Below, piece after piece: positions 1-12,300 of a stretch of 64,000 nucleotides of DNA (position 1 is its first letter; each line of letters begins with the position of its first letter). The position numbers and the translations under genes were made by a program. This DNA comes from Agapetus fuscipes (Eukaryota > Arthropoda > Insecta > Trichoptera > Glossosomatidae), in assembly GCA_951799405.1 (NCBI GenBank), contig OX637339.1, positions 7,874,001-7,938,000 of the forward strand, read 5' to 3'. The notes below the pieces were generated by a model, which saw only the letters and a program-made list of their open reading frames with translations, was not told where the DNA came from and searched no databases.

Positions 1-133
1 TGCCACCTTTCAATTTCTCTTTAGTTGATAACTCCCTCATCAATCCATAACAATGTTGGCCTCCCTACGCTTCTACTGAACAAGATTTTTGTTCATTACT
101 GATGTTCTTCAAGGTTGTCTGATCATTTTCCAG

Positions 134-327
134 ATCTCTTGACTCTCCATCAACTGGTGGAAGAGGCCATGCAGTAGTCCCAGACTTGCTGCTCGCCAGA
201 ACAGATTCTGGAAGAACCAACACCACGGATGTCTCTGAGAGCACCACAACCACCACCACAGATACTGATTATGTCACAGCCAATTCAGACAGCTCGAAAC
301 GCAGCATCGACAAAGCTGTGGGACAAG
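134..327 (+). CDS. scaffold gene, exon A (first visible)
   Basis: The acceptor is ttttccag at 126-133 and the donor is AAG|gtgatg at 327. It encodes a Ser/Thr-rich stretch with a run of six threonines and enters in the third codon position, so at least one coding exon lies upstream. It leaves one base, which completes a Val codon with the exon at 1499. No domain is recognised. Confidence 0.75.
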
Positions 328-3300
328 GTGATGTATCATTTCTTTTTAGAAATAACACCATCTCTGTCATCCACAATTCCTTTCCGTCATTTACTACTAT
401 CAGAAAACGTAACTAAGCTACACATATAGTGTAACTTTTTGCCTGCGTTATCCCCGAAGGGGTCGTATGTAGCGATTCTGGACCTATTCTTTTTTACGGG
501 TAAGGGCGCCGGCCTCACACTAACCACTTTGGGTTTCGAATAAACACCGAAACGGGAAATCATTTCTGACACCCTCAGTGGGGATCAAACCCTTGATCTT
601 GGCATGGAATGCAAGCATTCTACCAACTGAGCCATCAAACATACTTTTTACGAGCTTTTTTTATTAAGCACCAATTCTCAAGCAAGATCCAATTGCTGTA
701 AGGCTGGATGGAACTTTTGTGACCGGACTTTGGTAAACGCAATGAATTTTCCAACCCAGCGAAGAACATTTTTGAAAATATAAATGGCATATTTTTTGTG
801 CTCCGCCGGGATTCAAATCCACGACTTTCCATTTATGAGTGCCAAGCATTACCACTAGACTACGGACAGATCAGCATCTTGTAAAAACAGTGCCTTGTTT
901 TGCCAGCCATTTATCTCTGCTGGTCGCCAACCACAGTGCCTTTTTGTTTTAGCTATTTGCCTCTGCTGGATATCATCTTCTTTAGTAAAAGATAAGACTT
1001 GATACCGATGAGTAAATTCAAATCTCTGAAGTTTTATTGAAGTATTGAGGCCTATATTTAACAGTAGACGAATGAGATCTGAGATAATGATGATAACGAT
1101 GAAAGACAAACGCTTATTGCAACTACACAACTAAGATAGCTTAGGCAAGAAGTTACATGTGATATGTCTATCCATATAGTGTAACTCTTTCCTGCGTTAT
1201 CCCCGAGGGGTTTCGCATGTAGCAAGTGAAACCTATTTATTTTAGCAGGTAAGGGGACCGGCTTTACGCCAACTACTTCAGAAAGTGAGGGTTTCCCAGC
1301 TCTCAAGGGGGCTGGTACTCATTTTTTCTGAGGGCTGAGTAAGCCTTGCCGGTATTTTATTTTTGGGGTTTGAAATAAGTACCGACACGGGATATCATTT
1401 CAGACACCTTCGGTGGGATTCTAGCCCAAGCTAACGGCATGAAGCGCAAGCACTCTATCACTGAGCTATCGACCCAACTTTGAATTTTTGTTTTCCAGTT
1501 ACTGAAGCCAAAAACCACGAAGGCTCATCATTTGAGAGTGCCTCCAGCTTGTACTCCCTGGCGCGAGTGGAAGCCTTGGCCGAGGATATGGTGGTGCCCT
1601 GCATCTCCCCCCCGCCCCCCACTCACACCCTCAGCAGGGCCCCTGTTCCTATACCCAGCATCACGTCTCCCGTGCAAAACTCTGGCACTCCGTCTCCGGG
1701 CAAGGCGAGGGACAAGCATAAGAAGCGGCCTTCCAGTGCCAGCCCCAGCCATACTAAGGTAAAATTTTACTTTGATATTATGGCAATATGATAAGACATC
1801 ACCTGTTGGAACCAAATCAGAGAACTGAGACTCGGAATGTTGGTGTCAGTAGGTACTGACTAGGTTATGAATGAGTGCAGTATAAACGAGAATATGAAAA
1901 TGAAAGTGCAAAGGAGTAGGTACAATAAGATGGATCTAGAAAGAATGAACGTGGAAAGACTGATACAACTGTACAAAAGAAAGTCAGCATTCTAGGAGAA
2001 GACTAAGGAAAGAAAGGATTGATCTAATAAGTGAGTTTGGAAGTGACTGGAATCTGCTGAGTGGAAATACAGAAACACACTTGAAAAATCTTTTAATGGT
2101 GATGGATGATGTATCAGTTGACTTTTTCATCAGCATGGTGTTGTGATATTGTTAAACAAGGGCTCTTCAAGATTCCAAGGCTCTTCAAGATTCCGTGAAC
2201 AGATCAGTCTTGAGACGTCTCTTGAAGTGACTGCTGCCGGCAATCTCTTAAAACAAAGTTGGTTCCATGCACTTGGAGCAGTTTCTGCAAGCTCATGCTC
2301 GCCAAGCACTGTTGCAGACTTTTTCAAAGACTTATTGACCAGTTTTCTGGCTTCACTTTCCATCAGAGTAAAGAGTCAGCTATCCGCTGTTCAAATCAGT
2401 TTGCTTGAGTATTTTATCAATCTCCTTGGCTTCGTGCCTAGAAAATTGAATAATACCAATTCATATTTTACAAGGGGGTTGTCTTACCAATGAATTATTG
2501 TGAGATGAAGTGTTTCAAATCTTGTTACTTAATTCTATTGGTTACATGTTCCAGTCACCAGGTAAAGATCCGCCATCGCCTTCAGGAAGCAGTAGTTCCT
2601 CAGGCAGCTACAGTTTGGGACTTAGTGCACCAGATCTGAGTGGTAAACGATCCAGCAAGGGAACATCAAGCAAAGGACATTCCAGTTCCTCAAAAGCTGG
2701 TCAGACAAGCACGTCTAAGGGACAAATGGCTGCTGCAAAGGGTCTAAATAGCTCTGTAAAAGGACAAAGTAGTGTTACCAAGATGGCCACGGATCAAGTT
2801 CCGGAGATTTCTGCGAGACCTCCCATGGCTAGTCCACCTGGGGAGCAAACTGTGCCTACAATGAAGGTGAGATTTATTGATCATCTTTGGCATGACTTCT
2901 TTAGATGGTTCTGGGTCTACTGGATCAACCAAAACCAGTACTGCTTGTGCAACTCCTTTCTCTTTCAGCTCCCCACAAACAAACTACAGACCGTCACCAC
3001 TTCAATGCACAGAATTTCAACCGGTGGGCAACAATTTGGGATTTTTCCAATTACCATACGAGCAAATAACCATTAATTGTAAAAAAAAAATTGCCAGTTC
3101 TTACATAATTATGTATCGATCTTACGTATTGAGGTCTTTTGAAGTGGAAAAACATTTCAGATAAATTAGAATTTAGTCCGTTTTGTTGTTCCCTATGTAC
3201 ATAAGACAACAGCTATTTTGTAAATGTTTTGCCACTGGATGGATGCAGCACTTATTTTGTATAACTCTTTTGTAGCATAATATATGTAGGCACCTAAAAA

Positions 3301-6300
3301 AATCTGTGAAGAAAGTTGTTAAATTTAAAATACGAGTTGAGATTCATATTTTCGGAAAGACTAACGACAACAAAAATAATCTTATTGTCTGATGGCACCA
3401 TAAATTTTATGAATTATGTTTCAGGGAGAATCAGTCTCAGAGGATGAAAGAAGTGGGCATTACTCCTCATCCGGTTATTATGAAAGTCCCATCGATGATG
3501 AAGACGACGATGGAGGTTTAAGTAAGTGAATAAAATGTGTCTTAATCAATATTAAAAGGGTTATTCAGGGATATTTAATATATTGATGATCTACAGTTAC
3601 CGTTCTTCGTATAGATAATTCACTATAAGAGACAAATGATCTATGGATTCGCCATCTTTGAATAACATAAGAAGTTTATATAAATGAAATACATTTGTGA
3701 AGAAGAAAGCAGTTGACCAACTTATTTTTTAAGGACAGAATTAAAGAATCATTAATTAATAATTACCCAATGGCATCTGTTACACAAAAGTCAAGGTTAT
3801 CGCCAAGGAACCCGCGCAAGATTCAAACCAACATTGTTTTTATTTCCAACACACAAGTCATAGTTAAGGTCTTGACCGCTTGGCCATTAAGCTACTACAA
3901 TACATCATAATCTGATGATATATGTCTCTGTTTCAGCTTATAGATATTCACAAAAATACAAAAACTCCAACCGACCTTGGACGGCAGACGAAAGAAGAAA
4001 AAAAAGAAAAACATTCACATTGGATTTTACGAAGCACGTCGACGATAGCATATCTCCATCGCAAGAAAACTGGCCCAGAAGATCATCAATGATAGCCGAA
4101 AATATTTCACTAGCACGTAGTCCAATGAGCCATGAAAAGAGCCTTGAAGAGAAACCGACTCCTTCGATATTCATCAAAAAGAGTCCTAGTTTTCCGGAAA
4201 AATCTAAACTTAGTTCTTCGCCAAAGAGTCACGCTGACTTGGAGAGATCTTTGCGTGACAGAGATTTTGAATCCAAGAGGATTGCGGATAGGGAACGATT
4301 TGTAAAGAAGAAAGCAAAGAGCAGAAGTCCGGTTCAGAGTAAAGGAAAGGATATGATGACGCCTGTGCATTCTAGAGGTCAGGGCCTTTTAATGGAGACA
4401 CTGCGGAGACAGGATATGGTCAGCAAAAATGGAAAAGTTCAACTAAACGTTTTGACGTCTGATGATTCAAGTGAACAGTATAGAGCAGAAGGTAAAACAT
4501 TTTATATGGTTGTGTGACCATAGATTCTTAGAATATGATTGTGTTCCTATGAAAGCATCATTTTGATCTTCCGTGCTTAACACTTTGGACTCGTATTTGT
4601 GAGTGCTATTCTTGGTAGAGCACAAAAAAAAACATTTAATTTGCAAATGTGCTCTTCTCTCTGGATTGAATAAATGCATTTGCCTTTACCAAACACCAGT
4701 CCATTTGGTCATGCGGCAATTAGGTCTTGCTTGAGAATAATGACGACCATGCTTCCAGAAGGCTCTGGAAGTATGATTCATTAAAAAATAGTGCTCACCA
4801 AATAAATTATCCTAATATTTACTTCTTTAAATATTAGGATGAAAGGTATATTTGGTGAATGCTACTTTAGTATGAATCTTGTTCATCGTTTTAGATAGCA
4901 ATGATTATCTAGCTAGACCCAGTTGCTGTAAGGCAGAATGAACCTTTGGTGAGCAGTCTTTAGTAAAGACAAATGAGTTTTTCAACGATAAGGATATTTG
5001 AAAATTAAATGATGTTTATTTGTGGTCCACTGGGTATCAAGCCCACAATCTTCCGATTACGAGTTCAAAACCTTAACCGCTAAAATACAGATATGTGTTT
5101 GATAATAGTACCTATCATCATCATCTTGAGCTTAACAGCCCTGGGTGGACCTTGACTGAATCCAGGATTCTCCATCGATCTCGCCTACTATTTAGTGTTG
5201 AAATTAGTTCATCCAGAAAACTTGATTGGACAAATTTAATGAAATACATGTTTTTTCAATTCTTTTAGCTAGTGCAACCAATGGAAGTGTATCTCCTAGA
5301 CGACATCGAAGACCTAGGGAAAGTCCGAGAAGAAAAAATGGTAATTTGCTAAACACCAAGTCACCCATAGCGACATTCAACACAGGAGTGTCCTCTCACA
5401 GGTAATTATTCAGTTGAAATAATTATGTGTTCTCATAAAATTCATCCATGCATGCTTGTATAATGAAAACAATACTGTATTTTTGACCCTCTGGGGCGCA
5501 TGAAAGTAAAACTTACAAAATTTTAATATTCTCTTATTCAATGAAGTCAGGAGGATCAAAAGACAACAAAGGTGTGACGTCACATTGCTGGGTTACTATG
5601 GCAAAAGCTTCCTAAAATTTTGTTATTGTTGGGCTTAATCTGGTCGATAGTTCAGCTGGTAGAATACTTGCGTTCAATGCCAGAGGGCTAGGGTTCGATC
5701 CCCACTAAAGGTGTCAGTAATGATTTCCGATTTCGGTATTTATTTTGAACCCAAAAATGAATAAAAATTGTAACTTAGATAAAATCAGATCACACATACA
5801 TACATAATGTGTAATCCGCACACCTCAACTAATAAATTTTAAAATCTCTGTCCGTTCAAAAGCTCAGTTGGTAGAATACTTGCATTCCATGCCAAGAGCT
5901 GGGGTTAGATCCCCACTAAGGTTATCACAGATGATTTCCAGTTTTATTGCTTACCTATTTCAAACCAAAAATAAAATACCGTCTAAGCCTTCATAAGAAA
6001 TGGGAACCAGTCCCCTTGGTAACTGGGAAAATTGCATTTATACTGAAGTGGCCTGCGTTAATATTCAATATCCAATAAACTGTAAAATAATTGCAAATCA
6101 TTCATATTATCACCACAATTTATTGATGTTGATGGATTGTGTTGCGAAAACATTCCGTATTTTTCAATTTTCTAGAATTCGAAAAAAAAGTGGCTCTAAC
6201 GAAAGCGTTTCCCTCCCTGGCAGCTTGCCCAGAAGGAGGTCCTCCATCCAGCCTACCAAGATCATCAGCTCCCTGGAGGCCGAGGACATAGGTAAAGGAT

Positions 6301-9300
6301 TTCACTATATTACCTACTCCATATTCTAGAGTTAAAGATATGGTCAGCGACTAAGATGTGCTACGGAGAACCAAAACTGAAAGACAATTGCTGACAAGTA
6401 TAAATGTTTTCTGGAAAAGCGGCCATCTCGGGATCATTACACATTTGGTTGCGAAGATCCGAGAGCCAGGACACCTCTAGGCATGCAATGCAATGAGTCG
6501 GATTTTACATTTTGGGAGTAAGGATGAGTTAGCAGGAATTAAATAATCCTTAACCAACCACACAGAGGGGGTAATTTCTGTGACTCCCATCTCATCCTGA
6601 CTCTGTTTAGCGGGCCTGAGCTTGGGTCTTTAATTTTCTTTAAAGAACAGACCTGACTTGGTGAGACCGTAGATTGCTTAGTTATTTTACGAATTCTGAT
6701 GATCTTAGCAGAGATTGCGTTCTGCACAATGATTTGTGATACAGATTCAAATGCTCAACTTTAACATTGCTTGGCCTTTCAGAAACATCGTTGACATCAG
6801 CTGGCTACAGATTGAGTCCATTGAATTACATCAAAGCACCAGCAGAAGGACAACCTCGACAACGAATACACAAGAAAGGTAAGTTGGTATCCCTATCTCC
6901 TACTTCAAAATTGTAACAAATATTTAGGGAAGAGTGAAGTACATGCCTAATATCAAACTTCATTCTTAGAATTATTAAAAAGATGAGGTGGATTTGAAGT
7001 TGAAATTATAATAAAGCTATTTTGTAGTACTTTAGTAGTTTCATATTGATACCTGAAAGCAGCGGTTTCCAAACTGGGAGGCGCGCCTCCCAGGGGGGAA
7101 GGGCTTGTATGAAGAGAGTTATGAATGTCAGGGAGATGAAAGGAGTGTGTAAGGACTGATGAATTATTTTTCTTAGCACCATCACAACCCAAAAATACAT
7201 TTATCAATAAACTTTAAAATGGTTACAATCCCTTTTCAGGTAGTCCTGACTCCAAGCCCAAGGCCATGTCTGCCGAGTCCCTCCGCTCCGTAAGTCCCGG
7301 CAGTGACAGTGTCTTCTACAGTGAGGCTGGTGAGCTGATCTCTGCAGGATCTGCCGGAGCAGCTGGTGTGTCAGGAGCCAGTGTACACTGTCACCATTGT
7401 GGCAAACAGGTGGATATTGTCACTGCAGAAGATGCCTCCAGTCCACATTGTCAGGTACTTAGTAATAGTATATCCAGTAAATTTTGTAAGTTTGTTAGGG
7501 TATAGGCTATGATCTATAATCTAGGTTGCAAGGATTATTATATTCATTTAAAGTTTATGATGAGGACTTTAAAAGGCAGACGATGAGTTGAGCATTTGGA
7601 ATTGTCTGCTCCTGTGCGTTTGCACAGGAGCAGACAATTCCTGTCGCCGTTTAATAGAAAAATTGTGAAATGCACTCTGTAGGATGACAAAGACGTATTT
7701 ATAATTTATTTTTGAAGAGCCAACAGCCGATTGCTTAGGTAAATAAGAGACCATTACAAGTTCCCACAGATTTGAGATGATGTGAGTAGGTATACCTAAG
7801 TAACAAAAAAAGCACTTACCAGTAACACAAAGGGGAAAATAAAGATCAGTATCAGTAAATACAAAGATGTGACACAGGAAATCAATAATACATAGCACAT
7901 GTCACAGAAGAAAAGTAACATACAAGAAAAGCGGTTGTGCAATTTTTGCGAATTGTTTGCTAGTCGCACACATTCTTAAATCTATAATCTTAAATGCAAA
8001 GATATATTAACATAGAAGGCACTTAAGGCTAGTTCGCACAAGGCGAGTGATTTAGTCAAGTACCGAGTAATTTAGTGGTGGGCGGGGCGCTACTCGCCCG
8101 TAAAGCGTTCGCATTACGGTCCAGTACAGTACACAAGTGAGAAGTTGGCTGCAGAAAGCCCTTTCTATAATGGCGGCAAATTTAAATTGGCTGCAGTTTG
8201 AAATTAATATTAATTGAGTATTAAAATCATGTTATTATAAAGCCCTTTCTATAATGGCGGCAAATTGAAATTGGTTGTGGTTTGGTAATATTAACTGATT
8301 TATGCCCGGCCACCTAGCTAGGAGCCTGTTTAGCAAACAACTACAAAACTCGATTTTTGTAAATTCGAAATGTATTTTATGGTTTATAAAATAATATACA
8401 CATTTTAAATAAAAACAACACATGACTATTTGATGTTTATAATAATATCTACCATTTACGCTGCAAACATTATTTTTTAATTGAATTTTTATCTTTTCAA
8501 TGATGTGTACAAAGTATATTATGTGTTCTGAGAGATGTCTGGAGTCCATATTATGAGAGAAACAATCACTTTTCCCCTTTTATGTGGTTTTTTAGTCTAT
8601 TCCTGGGTCTTTGATTTGCACTTTTTTACACTTTAGGCACTTTCTACTCTATGGTCGCTTTTTCCCCATTTCCTGTTCCCTATTTCCAGTTTCCCCATAA
8701 CCCGGTCGCAATTTTTCATAAAGCGTCATTTTCCCCTTGTGGTCACATGTCAGTTGATTTTACCTTCGAAAATTTGAGTGAATTGACAATATTCCTGGGC
8801 AAAAACATTTAAAAGAGTGTTATTTTACCATCTTGTGTCCTTGTGAACAATTAAAAACTAAAACAGGTGATATTGTGGTGGTTAAAAGTTCGCATACGTA
8901 TTTTTGTTGGTTATGCCACGCTGTCATATTTACGAAAAACGTTTTTCGTTATTTTAACGGAGTTTTTACTTTATATAACATCAAAATCAATGTTATGAGT
9001 TGTGATAACAATAAAGGGCAACCTCTCGACGAAATCTCACAGGATTCAGGTGATGCGTCACTAAAACGCGGATACGACACTTCGGAATCAGGTTCACCGC
9101 CGCGGCGTCAGAAACGGCTGAGGGTTGTCTTGGACCCAAGGATAGATTATCTGGTTTCCCACATCGTGATGCTGACGAACGCAGTTTTCGGTGACTGGCC
9201 CGCCAGTTCTATGGGAAATCTCGTTGAATCGGCGGCAGGAAACTCTTCCAGCAACTTCCTCTAATAACCTTCGGGACTGGAAGAGAATGAGGAGGCCCAG

Positions 9301-12300
9301 GAAGAGCTACTGCTGAGCTTCCAGGAAGCCGCCACAACGGTGGAAGAACCAGCTCACCCCAAGGCCAAGAGCAACAGGGTCGAAGCGCTCCAAAGGCTCC
9401 AGCACTTCGACAGTGAAAACTGGGCCGGAGTAAGGTACGCCGAGGTACAGAAAAAGTACCTGGCAGAACCGGCGTTCGTCGACCTGGCAGTGAACGATGA
9501 ACTTCGCCAGTGCGACGTAAGCTCCCCTATTCAGGCGAGCGGTCGTTTGCAGCCATGTCCCACGCCCTCCTCATCCAGAAAGAGGAGTTCCAGTCTGGGC
9601 TTCAGACCTTGGTCAACTGGGGAGCCCGGAGCGACACGACCTTGGCGAGGAAAGCCCTTTTCGAAAAGGTCAAAACGCTGTTCGCTCTGGACTCGCCATA
9701 CCAGAAAGTCTCGGAAGACACCCTCCAGACGGTATGGGGGAGGCGGACAGAGGCCCTCCAGTTCCGCAGGAAAGCTGTGCTAGGGCATGTTAAGGAAGAG
9801 CATGTGAGAGGGGTTAAACAAATTCCCGCCGAATACCGAACACTTGTTTGGCAAAGACAGTCTCACGTCTTTTTTCTCTAGAGTGGGGACCACCGACAAA
9901 TTGTCAGTGAAGACCCAGTGCCCTCAACCCAGCACCTCATCGAAACCGCACGTTCCAGTACAGAAAAGGAATCAGTTTTTTAGAGGGCAGCAACGACCCA
10001 CTGCGGAAAGCAATCGAGGCCTTAGAGACGCTCCAAATTTCTCTTCAAGAGGAAAAAGGGCAGGGAATAACACACGGTCAGGAAATCTCAAAGGAGACAG
10101 ACGGAGGCATCCACGAAAATGACAAGAAACCATTTCGCAGAGGATGCTTGAAGTCCTCCCTACAGGTTTGGACGTCACTCGGAGCACCAAACCACATCCT
10201 GAAGATGATAATCGGAGTAAGAATACCTTTCATCTCAATTCCCCCTCTGATATTACCACACAAAAAGACCTTAATGCTATACCAGACGAGTCCTTCACCC
10301 GAAATGGACTCTCAAATAAAGGAAATGACCGAATTCGGCGTTATAGAGGCCGCGGAGTCATCTCCCAGCTTCTTATCAAAAATGTTCCTAACACCCAAAT
10401 CGGACCGTTCCTCGAGAATGATTTTCAACCTGAAATCGTTAAACTTCTTCCTGGACCCGGTTCCGTTCAAACTCATAGCCACTACAAAGTGCCAGAGTTT
10501 CTGCAGCCAAACAATTGGTTGTCGAAAATAGACCTATCGCAAGCCTTCTTTCATCTCCCTAGTGCACAGAAACATTGGAGATTTTTGCGACTGGTCTATC
10601 GAGGAGAATTACTTCAGATGACAAGTCTGCCCTTTGGCCTTTCATCTGCCCCCAGAATGTTTGCAACCCTTACAAATTGGGTAGCCCAACTACTGAGGCG
10701 ACGAGGTATTCGGACAATCGTTTATCTCGACGACTTCCTCCTTGCGAGCCAATCCAAGGACGATCTTTGTCGGCAATCGCATCTAGCAGTAGATATCCTA
10801 CAATCTCTGGGGTGGTATGTAAATCTCCAGAAGTCAGTGCTCTTCCCCACTCAACAATTAGAGTACTTGGGAATCGTTTGGGACACGCACAACAATTGCA
10901 AATTCCTTTCTTACCGGAAGCAAGAGGCATTGTGCCACTCACTTCGAGCAATACTGACTTCTCGAAAATGGTCCTTAAAACTGGCGGAAAGTCTCCCAGG
11001 AAGACTAAACTTTGCCAGCTTCATGGTCGCCTCCACTGCAGACAATTGCAGATAGCGAGCAGGCCACTGAAGCACCTGTCACCAAGTAGGTCTTTCTTAC
11101 CGGAAGCAAGAGGCATTGTGCCACTCACTTCGAGCAATACTGACTTCTCGAAAATGGTCCTTAAAACTGGCGGAAAGTCTCCTAGGAAGACTAAACTTTG
11201 CCAGCTTCATGGTCGCCTCCACTGCAGACAATTGCAGATAGCGAGCAGGCCACTGAAGCACCTGTCACCAAGTAGGTCTTTCTTACCGGAAGCAAGAGGC
11301 ATTGTGCCACTCACTTCGAGCAATACTGACTTCTCGAAAATGGTCCTTAAAACTGGCGGAAAGTCTCCTAGGAAGACTAAACTTTGCCAGCTTCATGGTC
11401 GCCTCCACTGCAGACAATTGCAGATAGCGAGCAAACCACTGAAGCACCTGTCACCAAGAGGGTCCATACAAATGACCGAGGACAGCTTACAAGAAATAGA
11501 GTGGTGGATAGGGAATGCGAACGAATCAAGTTCCATCCACAGGGAAACCTTCGGACATTTCTTGACAACAGATGCGTCAGACTTAGCTTGGGGAGCAACT
11601 CTGGACGACTTGATGCTGTCAGGACAGTGGACCGTTCAACAAAAGAAGTAGCACTCCAACCGAAAAGAGTTGTTCGCTGTTTTTGCAACCCTGCAACGCA
11701 CAGCGCACGACCTTTCCGGCTCCGAAATTCTGGTACAATCAGACAACACGACAGTAGTCGCCTACATCCGCAAGGAAGGGGGCACCAGATCCAAAACACT
11801 CCTAAATCTTACTCGAGATCTGTTGACTCTGGCAGACCAATGGGAAATCTCGCTAACAGCGCAGTACCTACCGGGAAGATACGGAGACGCGGATCACCTA
11901 TCAAGAGGAAGATCCCCTCCAGAGTGGCATCTCTTACCAACAGCAACGAAGGCCATTTTCAATCATTTCGGAGTACCAGATATAGACCTGTTCGCATCCA
12001 CCATGGCACACATGAGTTCAACTTACGTGTCCAGAGACTCCACAGACTCATGCGCAATCTTTCAAAACGCCTTCAGTCGGCACTGGCTCTACAATGTGGG
12101 TCGGATATTTCCTCCGCCAAACCTTATACCGAGGATCCTGAGGCACCTAAACGGGGCGACCGGAACTTACCTACTCGTGGTCCCGAGGTGGCAGAGGGTC
12201 TTCTGGCGTCCAGACTTAATTCGTCGATCACTCGTACCTCCGATGCAAATACCGAACCTGGTGTCAGTACTAATCAACACATCAACAGGCAATCCACCAC

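Noticed and set aside
10907..11455. CRISPR-like array
   Set aside because: Units are 186 bp and contiguous without spacers, within a retrotransposon gene of a eukaryote.
10575..11651. 358-codon open frame with a perfect 62-residue protein repeat
   Set aside because: It is an off-frame reading of the tandemly triplicated RT segment; only its last part (after 11460) is genuine RT/RNase H.
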